A DNA stretch of 64,000 bases from Variovorax sp. SG517 (lineage in GTDB: Bacteria; Pseudomonadota; Gammaproteobacteria; Burkholderiales; Burkholderiaceae_C), in the NCBI RefSeq assembly GCF_013376045.1, contig NZ_JABMJG010000009.1, forward strand, positions 62,001-126,000, read 5' to 3'. The notes under the pieces are model-generated. The model was not told the origin of the DNA and did no database searches. It was given only the letters and a program-made list of their open reading frames with translations. Positions 1 to 7,882 of this stretch are shown piece by piece. The stretch's first letter is position 1. Each line of letters starts with the position of its first letter. The translations under genes were made by a program, and so were the position numbers.

Positions 1-2285
1 ACGCGGCCGATGTAGTGCACCGTGCGCTCCAGGTACCAGCCTTCCTCGCGGTACAGCTGCAGGAAGGCGCCCGAGTACTCCATCACCTCGGCGGCTGTCT
101 TCACCTTCACCAGGAACTGCGCCACCTCGGTCTTGATGCCGCCGTTGCCGCCCACGTAGAGCTCCCAGCCGGAATCGACGCCGATCACGCCCACGTCCTT
201 GATGCCGGCTTCGGCGCAGTTGCGCGGGCAACCCGACACCGCCAGCTTGACCTTGTGCGGCGAATACATGGCCCACAGCGCGCGCTCCAGGTCTTTGCCC
301 ATCTGCGTGCTGTCCTGCGTGCCGAAGCGGCACCACTCGCTGCCCACGCAGGTCTTCACCGTGCGCAGCGACTTGGCGTAGGCAAAGCCGCTGGGCATGC
401 CGATGTCCTTCCACACGCCTTCCAGGTCTTCCTTCTTCACGCCCAGCAGGTCGATGCGCTGGCCGCCCGTGACCTTGACGGTCGGGATCTTGTACTTGTC
501 GGCCGCGTCCGCAATGCGGCGCAGCTCGTCGGGCGTGGTGTGGCCGCCCCACATGCGCGGGATGACCGAATAGGTGCCGTCCTTCTGGATGTTGGCGTGG
601 CTGCGTTCGTTGATGAAGCGGCTCTGCGGATCGTCCTTCGCCTCCTTGGGCCAGGTGCTGATCAGGTAGTAGTTGACGGCCGGGCGGCAGGTGGCGCAGC
701 CATTGGGCGTGCGCCAGCCGAGGTTGCGGTAGACCTCGTCGTGCGTCAGGTAGTGCTCCTTGCGGATCGCGTCGCGCACGTCCTGGTGGTTCGCGTCGGT
801 GCAGCCGCACACGGCCTTCTTCTTGGGCGTGGCGGAGTAGTCGCCGCCCGCGGTGAACATCAGGATCTGCTCGACCAGCCCGGTGCACGAGCCGCAGCTC
901 GCGCTGGCCTTGGTGTGCTTCTTCACCTCGTCGAGCGTGAACAGGCCCTTTTCCTTGATGGCCTTGCAGATGGTGCCCTTGTTTACGCCGTTGCAGCCGC
1001 ACACCTCGGCGTCGTCGGGCATGCTCGCGGCCTTGTTGTGGCCTTCATGGCCGGTGTCGCCGATGTTCGATTCCCCGAACATCAGCTTGTCGCGGATGTC
1101 GTGCACGCTGCGGCCGTCGCGCAGCAGCTTGAAGTACCAGCTGCCGTCCACCGTGTCGCCGTAGAGGCAGGCGCCCACCAGCTTGTCGTCCTTGATGACC
1201 AGCTTCTTGTAGACGCCGCCGAAGGGGTCGCTCATGACGATCTCCTCCGTGCCTTCGCCGCCCATGAACTCGCCGGCCGAGAACAGGTCGATGCCCGTCA
1301 CCTTCAGCTTGGTGGAAGTGAGCGAACCCAGGTAGCGGCCGATGCCGAACTGCGCCAGGTGGTTGGCCGCCACCTTGGCCTGCTCGAAGAGCGGCGCCAC
1401 CAGCCCGTAGGCGATGCCGCGGTGCGCCGCGCATTCGCCCACCGAGTAGATGCGCGCATCGGTCACGGTCTGCATGGTGTCGGTGACGACGATGCCGCGG
1501 TTGCAGTGCAGCCGCATCTTCTCGGCCAGCTCCACGTTGGGGCGGATGCCCACGGCCATCACCACCAGGTCGGCGACGGTCTCGGTGCCGTCCTTGAAGC
1601 GGATGGCCTTGACACGGCCGTCCTCTCCACCCACCAGCTCCTGCGTCTGCGCGCCCATCATGAACTTCAGGCCGCGGTCTTCCAGCGACTTCTGCAGCAG
1701 CTTGCCCGCCACGTCGTCGAGCTGGCGTTCCATCAGCCAGGGCATGACGTGCACCACGGTCACGTTCATGCCGCGCAGCATCAGGCCGTTGGCGGCTTCC
1801 AGGCCCAGCAGGCCGCCGCCGATGACCACCGCGTTCTTGTGCGTGCGCGCGGTCTCGATCATGTAGTCGGTGTCGGCGATGTCGCGGTAGGCGATCACGC
1901 CCTTCAGGTCCTTGCCGGGCACCGGCAGCATGAAGGGGTTGGAGCCGGTGCACATCAGCAGGCGGTCGTAGGCGGCCTCGGTGACGCCACCTTCCGAATC
2001 CACGGCGCGCACGATGCGCTTGACGCGGTCGACCTCCACCACCTTCTTGCCGGCGTGCAGCGTAATGTTGTTCTCCGAATACCACTCCCAGCTGTTGAGC
2101 ACGATCTCGTCGATGGTCTGCTCGCCCGCGAGCACCGGCGACAGCAGGATGCGGTTGTAGTTGGGATGCGGCTCCGCGCCGAAGACGGTGATGTCGTACA
2201 GGTCGGGCGCGATCTTCAGCAGCTCCTCGAGCGTGCGCACGCCGGCCATGCCGTTGCCGACCATCACGAGTTTCATTTTCTTCAT
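1..2285 (-). CDS. nirB: Nitrite reductase (NADH) large subunit, 3' part beyond window
   Basis: Assimilatory cytoplasmic NADH-nitrite reductase, which reduces nitrite to ammonium. About 761 codons are present; the C-terminus lies off the left edge. Read on the minus strand, the protein starts MKKMKLVMVGNGMAG (FAD-binding GxGxxG). An NAD-binding Rossmann motif (VVIGGGLLGLEAA) follows. Next come two BFD-like [2Fe-2S] segments, each with CxC then CxxC (VCGCNG..SCGSC and VCGCTD..GCATC). The sirohaem/4Fe-4S cysteines are present as TCVGSEWC and SGCPRNC. The ATG at 2285 is chosen because AAGG lies about 8 bases upstream. The gene is divergent from the phosphatase-kinase gene with only 64 bases between. 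The nirD small subunit would be expected just beyond the window. Confidence 0.96.
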   Translation of the reverse strand, partial: MKKMKLVMVGNGMAGVRTLEELLKIAPDLYDITVFGAEPHPNYNRILLSPVLAGEQTIDEIVLNSWEWYSENNITLHAGKKVVEVDRVKRIVRAVDSEGGVTEAAYDRLLMCTGSNPFMLPVPGKDLKGVIAYRDIADTDYMIETARTHKNAVVIGGGLLGLEAANGLMLRGMNVTVVHVMPWLMERQLDDVAGKLLQKSLEDRGLKFMMGAQTQELVGGEDGRVKAIRFKDGTETVADLVVMAVGIRPNVELAEKMRLHCNRGIVVTDTMQTVTDARIYSVGECAAHRGIAYGLVAPLFEQAKVAANHLAQFGIGRYLGSLTSTKLKVTGIDLFSAGEFMGGEGTEEIVMSDPFGGVYKKLVIKDDKLVGACLYGDTVDGSWYFKLLRDGRSVHDIRDKLMFGESNIGDTGHEGHNKAASMPDDAEVCGCNGVNKGTICKAIKEKGLFTLDEVKKHTKASASCGSCTGLVEQILMFTAGGDYSATPKKKAVCGCTDANHQDVRDAIRKEHYLTHDEVYRNLGWRTPNGCATCRPAVNYYLISTWPKEAKDDPQSRFINERSHANIQKDGTYSVIPRMWGGHTTPDELRRIADAADKYKIPTVKVTGGQRIDLLGVKKEDLEGVWKDIGMPSGFAYAKSLRTVKTCVGSEWCRFGTQDSTQMGKDLERALWAMYSPHKVKLAVSGCPRNCAEAGIKDVGVIGVDSGWELYVGGNGGIKTEVAQFLVKVKTAAEVMEYSGAFLQLYREEGWYLERTVHYIGR

Positions 2286-2349
2286 GGGGCTGGACCTTTC
2301 AGGGAAATCAAGCGGACTTGCGCCCGCGGCGCGCGTTCAGAATCGCGCC
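2286..2349. promoter_or_regulatory. Short divergent intergenic region with hairpin abutting the kinase start
   Basis: These 64 bases separate nirB (minus) from the phosphatase-kinase gene (plus). The inverted repeat GGCGCG (2328-2333) / CGCGCC (2344-2349) ends directly at the kinase ATG, and no Shine-Dalgarno is visible for that gene. No -24/-12 element was found here, unlike upstream of nasA and nrtA, so the nirB promoter is unidentified and may lie inside the kinase gene. Confidence 0.35.
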
Positions 2350-4071
2350 ATGAGCTTTGAAGTGGACATCGGCTACAGCAGCCGGCGCGGACCGCGCGAG
2401 GTGAACGAGGACTTCGCCGGCGCGGTGCATGCGCCGCCGGGCGACGAGGCACGCGGGCTCATCGCGGCCATTGCCGACGGCGTGTCCAGCGGAGGCCGGG
2501 GCCGCGAAGCGGCGCAGACCACGGTGATGGGGCTTCTGGCCGACTACTTCGCCACGCCCGCCACCTGGGAGCCGACCGCCGCGCTCGACCGGCTGGTCGC
2601 CGCGCAGAACGGCTGGCTGGCCGACCACAACCGCCGCCGCCAGAGCAGGCGCAGCGAGGAGGGCGGCACGGCCCTCACCACGCTCACCGCACTGGTGCTT
2701 CATGGCCAGAGCTACACGCTGGCCCACGTCGGCGACACCCGCGCCTGGCGCGTGCGCGCCGGCGGCGAAGCGGCCGTGCCGCTCACGCAGGACCATGCCT
2801 TCGACCATCCCGACATGCGCAGCCGCCTGACGCGCGCCATCGGCCTCGACGACCAGGTGCGTGTCGACTACGTGCAGGGCGACGTTCGCGTGGGTGACTG
2901 CTTCGTGCTCACTTCCGACGGCGTGCACGGCGTGCTCAAGCCGCAGCAGGTGGCTGCGCTGGCGCTGCGGGGCGACGACGCCGAGGCTGCCAGCGAGGCG
3001 CTGGTGCATGCCGCGCTCGACGCCGGTACGCGCGACAACGCGACCGCGCTGGTCATCCGCGTGTTGGGTTTGGACGCCCGGCAGCTCGACGACGAACTCG
3101 GCGACGGCCGCAGGCTCGCTCCGCCGCCCGCGCTGAAAGTGGGCGAGGTGCTCGACGGCTACGCGATCACTGCGCTTGTGGCCGACACCGGCGTGCATCT
3201 GCTCTACCAGGCGCGTCATCCGGTCACGCGCGAGCTGGTCGCGCTGAAGACGCTGCATCCCTCGCGCGCCGGCGATCCGCAGGAGCGCGCGATGCTGGCG
3301 CACGAGGCCTGGCTGGGGCTGCGCGTGGGCGGCAGCGGCTTCGTCCGCGTGCATGAACGCGCCGAGAACGCGAGCGCGCTCTACATCGTTTTCGACTGGC
3401 ACGGCGGGCGCACGCTGGAGCAACTGCGCAAGGCCAATCCGCGCGGCGCGGTGGCCGATGTGGTGGCCGCCGGCATCGAACTGAGCCGCGCGCTCGGCCG
3501 GCTGCATCGGCAAGGCGTGATCCACCGCGACATCAAGCCCGGCAACCTGCACCTGGGCGACGACGGCCGCTGGCGCATCCTCGACCTGGGCGTGGCGCTG
3601 TCCGGCAGGGAGGGCGCGGCCCAGCGCGAGCTGCATGCGGGCACGCCCAGCTACATCAATCCCGAGCAGTGGGAGGAGGGCGGCACCGCCAATGCGGGCA
3701 GCGACCTGTTCGCCCTCGGCGTCACGCTCTACCAGTGGCTCACCGGCCATCTGCCCTACGGCGAGATCGAGCCCTACCAGGTGGCGCGCTACCGCCGCGA
3801 CCCGGTCGCGCTTTCGCGGCTGCGGCCCGACCTGCCGATCTGGCTCGACCACCTGGTGCGCAAGGCCGTCGCGCGCGATCCGCGCGAGCGTTTCGAGACC
3901 GCCGAGGAACTGCTGCTCGCGCTCGAACGCGGTGCATCGCGCCCCGTGAACGCACCCGCCGCCACGCCGCTGATCCGCCGCGATCCGCTCGTGCTCTACC
4001 AGCTGGCGCTGGGCGTGTCGGTGCTGTTCAACCTCCTGTTGATCGTGTGGCTGCTTTTTCTGCCGCATTGA
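2350..4071 (+). CDS. Bifunctional PP2C-type phosphatase / Ser-Thr protein kinase with C-terminal membrane anchor
   Basis: 573 aa. The N-terminal PP2C domain (about residues 1-245) keeps its metal-binding residues: VNED, ADGVSSGG, TSDGVHG and RDNATALV. A Hanks-type kinase domain (about 263-535) has VALK, HRDIKPGN near residue 392, DLG in place of DFG, and GTPSYINPEQ. A single hydrophobic helix (about 545-571) ends the protein, so the catalytic parts should be cytoplasmic. Related phosphatase-kinase genes sit between nasA and nirB in other proteobacteria (for example the Pseudomonas stk1 region), which suggests post-translational control of nitrate uptake or reduction; no target is known here. 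Unusually, this copy reads opposite to both neighbours. The start at 2350 begins the conserved PP2C sequence (MSFEVDIGYSSRRG). Confidence 0.93.
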   Translation: MSFEVDIGYSSRRGPREVNEDFAGAVHAPPGDEARGLIAAIADGVSSGGRGREAAQTTVMGLLADYFATPATWEPTAALDRLVAAQNGWLADHNRRRQSRRSEEGGTALTTLTALVLHGQSYTLAHVGDTRAWRVRAGGEAAVPLTQDHAFDHPDMRSRLTRAIGLDDQVRVDYVQGDVRVGDCFVLTSDGVHGVLKPQQVAALALRGDDAEAASEALVHAALDAGTRDNATALVIRVLGLDARQLDDELGDGRRLAPPPALKVGEVLDGYAITALVADTGVHLLYQARHPVTRELVALKTLHPSRAGDPQERAMLAHEAWLGLRVGGSGFVRVHERAENASALYIVFDWHGGRTLEQLRKANPRGAVADVVAAGIELSRALGRLHRQGVIHRDIKPGNLHLGDDGRWRILDLGVALSGREGAAQRELHAGTPSYINPEQWEEGGTANAGSDLFALGVTLYQWLTGHLPYGEIEPYQVARYRRDPVALSRLRPDLPIWLDHLVRKAVARDPRERFETAEELLLALERGASRPVNAPAATPLIRRDPLVLYQLALGVSVLFNLLLIVWLLFLPH

Positions 4072-4076
4072 GCTCA

Positions 4077-4167
4077 CCCCCAGGCTTGCCCACTGCGTGT
4101 GGCCGCCAACCCCCTCTCCGGGGGCAGCACCGGTGGCCCGGCAAAGCCGGTTCCACGGTGTTCCTGG
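4077..4167 (+). repeat. Comamonadaceae-type intergenic repeat, copy 1
   Basis: Starts CCCCCAGGCT, contains the hairpin AACCCCC..GGGGGC and ends with an AGCCGGTTCCACGGTGTTC segment. Related copies are at 45107 and 50697 in the same orientation. It begins 6 bases after the kinase stop codon and fills the gap between convergent kinase and nasA genes, so it may act as a transcript end. Its nature (REP-like, or a terminator family) is inference. Confidence 0.75.
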
Positions 4168-4184
4168 CATAGGGGCGCGCGGAT

Positions 4185-5441
4185 TCATGCGGAGCGCCTC
4201 GCCGGTTGCGAAGCCGGCGCATGGGCCGGCACGACGCGCGCGCGGCCACCCTTCTCGGCCCAGGTGCGGGTCCAGCGGATCTGCATCACGCGCATCACGC
4301 CCAGCATCACGAGTGAGAGCGCCGCGAAGAAGATGAAGCCCCAGAGGTAGCTGCCCAGGTACTGCTTCGACAGGCCCATGGCGTTGGGCACCAGGCCGCC
4401 GCCCAGCGCGCCGATCTCGCCGATCATCGAGCCGGCCACCGCCGTGCTCGCGGGCCAGCGCAGCGGCACCAGCTGGAAGAGGGCGCCGTTGCCCGCGCCC
4501 AGCGCGGCGAAGCAGACGATCAGCACCAGCGTGGTGACGGTCAGCGAACCGGAAGAGACGCCCACCAGCACAAGGCCCACGGCCACCACCAGCAGCACCA
4601 CGGTAAGCGTGTTCACGCCGCCCCAGCGGTCGGAGATCCAGCCGCCCACGACGCGCACCGCCGCGCCCATGAAGGCCGCGAGCATGGTCAGCTGGCCGGC
4701 CTGCACCTTGCTCACGCCGAACTGGTCGTAGTAATACGAGGGCAGGAAGGTCGTGAGGCCGATGAAGCCACCGAAGGTCACGCCGTAGATCAGGCTGAAC
4801 ACCCAGCCGTCTTTTTCGAACAGGCAGGCGATGTGCTCGCGGAAGCTCGAATGCGCGTTCACGTCCGGCGGCTCCTTGGCGAAGAGCACCATCACGACCA
4901 TCGGGATCAGGATGGCGACGGCGGCCACGCCGTACACCGCCTGCCAGCCCAGCCAGTTGGCCAGCGGCGGCGCCACCAGCACCGACACGGCCGTGCCCAC
5001 GTTGCCCGCGCCCACCAGCCCCATGGCCAGGCCCTTGTGCTGCGGCGGGAACCAGCCCGAGCCCAGCGACAGCGCCACGCCGAAGCTGGCGCCCGCGATG
5101 CCCAGCAGCACGCCCATGGCGAGCAGGTCGTTGAAGCTCTTGACGAAGAAGAACCCGAAGAGCATCGCCACCGCGATCAGCGCCATCTCGACCAGCGTGG
5201 CCTTCTTGCGGCCGATGTACTGCGAGAGGATGCCCAGCGGAAAACGCATGAGCGCGCCCGCGATGATCGGCACCGACAGCATCAGGCCCTTCTGCGCCGG
5301 CGAGAGGCTGAAGGTCTCGCCGATGAAGGGCGCCATGGCGCCGTTGAGCACCCAGATGCAGCAGGAGAACGAGAAGTACAGGAAGGCCGCGAACAGTGTC
5401 GGACTGTGGCCTGACTGCAAGAAATTCCTGAAACCTGACAT
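4185..5441 (-). CDS. nasA: NarK/NasA-family nitrate/nitrite MFS transporter
   Basis: 418 aa inner-membrane permease of the major facilitator superfamily with about 12 hydrophobic segments. The two glycine-rich nitrate-signature regions are visible (GLVGAGNVGTAVS and ALGAGNGALFQ). The expected role is import of nitrate for assimilation, consistent with nirB and the nrt genes nearby. The ATG at 5441 is used; an in-frame TTG at 5450 is possible, and neither has a clear Shine-Dalgarno. The leader (5442-5649) carries a -24/-12 promoter, a hexaloop hairpin and a terminator-like hairpin, so expression is predicted to need NtrC and an ANTAR antiterminator. Confidence 0.92.
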   Translation of the reverse strand: MSGFRNFLQSGHSPTLFAAFLYFSFSCCIWVLNGAMAPFIGETFSLSPAQKGLMLSVPIIAGALMRFPLGILSQYIGRKKATLVEMALIAVAMLFGFFFVKSFNDLLAMGVLLGIAGASFGVALSLGSGWFPPQHKGLAMGLVGAGNVGTAVSVLVAPPLANWLGWQAVYGVAAVAILIPMVVMVLFAKEPPDVNAHSSFREHIACLFEKDGWVFSLIYGVTFGGFIGLTTFLPSYYYDQFGVSKVQAGQLTMLAAFMGAAVRVVGGWISDRWGGVNTLTVVLLVVAVGLVLVGVSSGSLTVTTLVLIVCFAALGAGNGALFQLVPLRWPASTAVAGSMIGEIGALGGGLVPNAMGLSKQYLGSYLWGFIFFAALSLVMLGVMRVMQIRWTRTWAEKGGRARVVPAHAPASQPARRSA

Positions 5442-5456
5442 GGCGTTCAAAGATGC

Positions 5457-5490
5457 AAAAAGCCGCGGCGCGGCCCTGGAGGGGCCGTGT
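5457..5490 (-). terminator. Candidate leader terminator upstream of nasA
   Basis: On the minus strand a GC-rich self-complementary segment (GGCCCCTCCAGGGCC then GCCGCGCCGCGGC) is followed by TTTTT at 5461-5457, just before the nasA start. Several foldings compete, so the exact stem is uncertain. Its place after the hexaloop hairpin fits a leader attenuator. Confidence 0.45.
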
Positions 5491-5602
5491 CGACGGACGG
5501 GGTTGGGAGCGGGGTGCCGGCAGCGGACGCTGCAAGCGTGGGGGTGCGCGCGGCATGTGTGTTGCCGGGCCGGATGCAGGAGCCTGCAGCCTCTTCACCA
5601 AA

Positions 5603-5622
5603 GCGGTGCTTCGTTACACCGC
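5603..5622 (-). promoter_or_regulatory. ANTAR-type hexaloop hairpin in nasA leader
   Basis: Minus strand: 7-bp stem GCGGTGT/GCACCGC (closing U-G) with hexaloop AACGAA. A1 and G4 match the loop rule for RNA bound by ANTAR proteins such as NasR and EutV. The hairpin begins one base after the transcription start predicted from the -24/-12 promoter. Confidence 0.65.
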
Positions 5623-5633
5623 GCCCTGTTTCA

Positions 5634-5649
5634 TGCAAGAGGCGTGCCC
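5634..5649 (-). promoter_or_regulatory. Sigma-54 promoter of nasA
   Basis: Minus strand GGGCACGCCTCTTGCA. It matches TGGCAC-N5-TTGCA with one mismatch (first T is G) and keeps GG at -24 and GC at -12 with 10 bases between. The predicted start is near 5623. NtrC-dependent expression is inferred from known nas operons. Confidence 0.75.
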
Positions 5650-5710
5650 GCGGATTCGCGCGGGCGTGGCCTATGCTCGCGGTGCGCTCCCGCACCGTTC
5701 TTTCTCCACG

Positions 5711-6988
5711 ATGTCCCTTCTCGTTGTCCTGCCCGATGAACCTGCCGGCCCGGTGCTGCCGCAGCCGCTGGCGAAGGCCTTGTCCGGCGCTGGGATCGAC
5801 GTGCTCGGCGTTGCCGATTGCGTTGGTTTCGCACGGCAGTTCGAGGCGCTCGCTCCTCGGCAGGTGCTGATCTTCCTGCCCGTGCCCACGCCCGCGCTGC
5901 TCGATGCCCTGCGCGGCTGGGCCGGTGTGCCGCCGTGCGCTGTGGGCCTCGCCAGCGGGTCGCTGAACGCCGCGCAGCACGAGGAACTGGTCGCGCTCGG
6001 CGTGCACGCCTGGCTGCATGCCGATGCCATCGAGGCCGGATCGCTTGCCGCATTGATGGCGCGCGCCTCGTCCCGCTGGCAGCGCGAGGCCGCGCTGCGC
6101 ACCGAACTGGAGAACCTGCGCACCCGCATGGACGAGCGCAAGTGGGTCGATCGTGCCAAGGGCCTGCTGATGTCCGCGCGCGGCATCGGCGAGGACGAGG
6201 CCTTCGGCCTGCTGCGAGGCGCCGCGATGCACGCGAACCTGCGGCTCGGCGAGGTGTCGCGTTCGGTCATCGAGGCCGCGCAGTGGGCGGAGGCGATCAA
6301 CCGCGCCGGGCAGCTGCGCATGCTCTCGCAGCGGCTGGTGCGCGTGGCGGCGCAGCTGCTGGGCGGCATCGACGCGCAGCGGGCCAGGCTGCTGCGCACG
6401 CAGTCTTCCGAGCGGGTGCAGCAGAACCTGGATCACTTGGCGGCCCTCGGACTCGGCGCGGGCGGCGTCGAGGCGCTCGCGCAGGCGCAGTCCGCGTGGA
6501 GCGGGCTGGCCGAAGCCCTGACTGCAAAGCCGACGGCGGCGGGACTGGCCGACATCGACCGGCGCGCCGAAGTGCTGCTGAACGCCGCCGAGGCGCTCAC
6601 CGAGGCGCTCGAAACCTCGGGCGCGCGGCGCGCGCTGCGCATCGTCAACATCTGCGGGCGGCAGCGCATGCGCGCGCAGCGGCTCGCCAAGGACGCGCTG
6701 CTGGCCGCAGCGCTGAAGGAAGAAGCGACCAAGGCACGGCTGGTGCCGACCATGGCCGAGTTCGAAGCCGCGCTGCTCGAACTGGAGCGTGCGCCGCTGA
6801 GCACTGCCGAGATCCGTGCCGCGCTGGCGAGCGCGCGCGACGAATGGCTGCGGCTGGTGGGCGGCGTGCAGGCGCTCGACAGCGCCGACGGCCGCGCCAC
6901 GCTGGTGCGTTCCAGCGAGGCGCTGGTCGACACTTTCGAACGCCTCACGGCGTCGTACGAGCACAGCCTGCAAGTGATCATGTCCTGA
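5711..6988 (+). CDS. ANTAR-domain regulator with pseudo-receiver and two P-box (PilJ-like) motifs
   Basis: 425 aa, soluble, with no membrane segment. Residues 1-115 resemble a receiver fold without an obvious phosphoacceptor Asp. Residues about 134-195 are an ANTAR RNA-binding domain (DERKWVDRAKGLLMSARG). Two motifs resembling the nitrate-binding P-box of NarX/NarQ follow: NRAGQLRMLSQRL from residue 197 and NICGRQRMRAQRL from residue 313, each keeping the key Arg. It is therefore probably a nitrate-responsive antiterminator (inference). It converges on nrtD with 29 bases between and is divergent from nasA. The ATG at 5711 starts the folded domain; a longer open frame upstream lies in the nasA regulatory region and is rejected. 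Confidence 0.85.
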   Translation: MSLLVVLPDEPAGPVLPQPLAKALSGAGIDVLGVADCVGFARQFEALAPRQVLIFLPVPTPALLDALRGWAGVPPCAVGLASGSLNAAQHEELVALGVHAWLHADAIEAGSLAALMARASSRWQREAALRTELENLRTRMDERKWVDRAKGLLMSARGIGEDEAFGLLRGAAMHANLRLGEVSRSVIEAAQWAEAINRAGQLRMLSQRLVRVAAQLLGGIDAQRARLLRTQSSERVQQNLDHLAALGLGAGGVEALAQAQSAWSGLAEALTAKPTAAGLADIDRRAEVLLNAAEALTEALETSGARRALRIVNICGRQRMRAQRLAKDALLAAALKEEATKARLVPTMAEFEAALLELERAPLSTAEIRAALASARDEWLRLVGGVQALDSADGRATLVRSSEALVDTFERLTASYEHSLQVIMS

Positions 6989-7017
6989 CGCCGGTTGTGC
7001 TGGCGCGGGGCGCGGTA

Positions 7018-7827
7018 TCAGGCCGCGACCTTCTCCACGTGCGCCTGGCGCGTGTAGAGGAAGTCGATCACCGCCTTGCGCGCATGCACGTAGGCCGGGT
7101 CTTCGGCCAGTTCGACGCGGTTGCGCGGGCGCGGGATGTCCACCGACAGCACCTCGCCGATGGTCGCTGCCGGGCCGTTGGTGAGCATCACGATGCGGTC
7201 GCTCAGCAGCACGGCCTCGTCCACGTCGTGCGTGACCATGACGACCGTGCTGTGCGTCTTCTGCACGATCGCGAGCAGCTCGTCCTGCAGCTTGGCGCGG
7301 GTGAGGGCGTCGAGCGCGCCGAAGGGCTCGTCCATCAGCAGCACCTTGGGCTCCATCGACAGCGCGCGTGCGATGCCCACGCGCTGCTTCATGCCGCCGG
7401 AGATCTCGCCGGGGCGCTTCTGCGCGGCGTGCGAGAGGCCGACCAGCGCCAGCGCCGCGTCGGTGCGGGCGCGAAGCTGCGCCTTGCTCTCGGTGGCCGC
7501 GAACACCCGCTCCACCGCGAGGTACACGTTCTCGAAGCAGGTGAGCCAGGGCAGCAGCGAGTGGTTCTGGAACACCACCGCGCGCTCGGGGCCGGGGCCC
7601 TTGATCTCCTTGTTGGCGCACAGCAGCGAACCCTGCGTGGGCGTGGTGAGCCCGGCGATCAGGTTCAGCAGCGTCGACTTGCCGCAGCCCGAGTGGCCGA
7701 TGAGCGTGATGAACTCCCCCTTGGCCACGTTCAGGTTCACGTCGCGCAGCGCGACGAAGCGGCCCTTGGGCGTCTTGAACGCCTGCTCGACGCCGTGGAT
7801 CTCGATGTACTTGGTGTCGTCGATCAT
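7018..7827 (-). CDS. nrtD: Nitrate ABC transporter ATP-binding protein
   Basis: 269 aa cytoplasmic ATPase of the NrtD/SsuB/TauB family. Walker A is GHSGCGKST, the signature is ISGGMKQR, Walker B is VLLMDEP and the H-loop is MVTHD. It lacks the NrtA-like C-terminal domain of NrtC, so it is the short form. A strong GGAGG lies 6 bases before the ATG at 7827. It is the last gene of nrtA-nrtB-nrtD, 55 bases after nrtB, and energises nitrate import. Confidence 0.93.
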   Translation of the reverse strand: MIDDTKYIEIHGVEQAFKTPKGRFVALRDVNLNVAKGEFITLIGHSGCGKSTLLNLIAGLTTPTQGSLLCANKEIKGPGPERAVVFQNHSLLPWLTCFENVYLAVERVFAATESKAQLRARTDAALALVGLSHAAQKRPGEISGGMKQRVGIARALSMEPKVLLMDEPFGALDALTRAKLQDELLAIVQKTHSTVVMVTHDVDEAVLLSDRIVMLTNGPAATIGEVLSVDIPRPRNRVELAEDPAYVHARKAVIDFLYTRQAHVEKVAA

Positions 7828-7882
7828 TGGAAACCTCCGTGCAGCAGCGCTGCGGTATTCGCCTTCGGAGCGGCCGTGCGGC

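Noticed and set aside
5668-5680. TGGCCTATGCTCGC on the plus strand as a sigma-54 promoter for the ANTAR/P-box gene
   Set aside because: Only 9 bases separate the GG and GC; the required spacing is 10, and the -12 half is poor.
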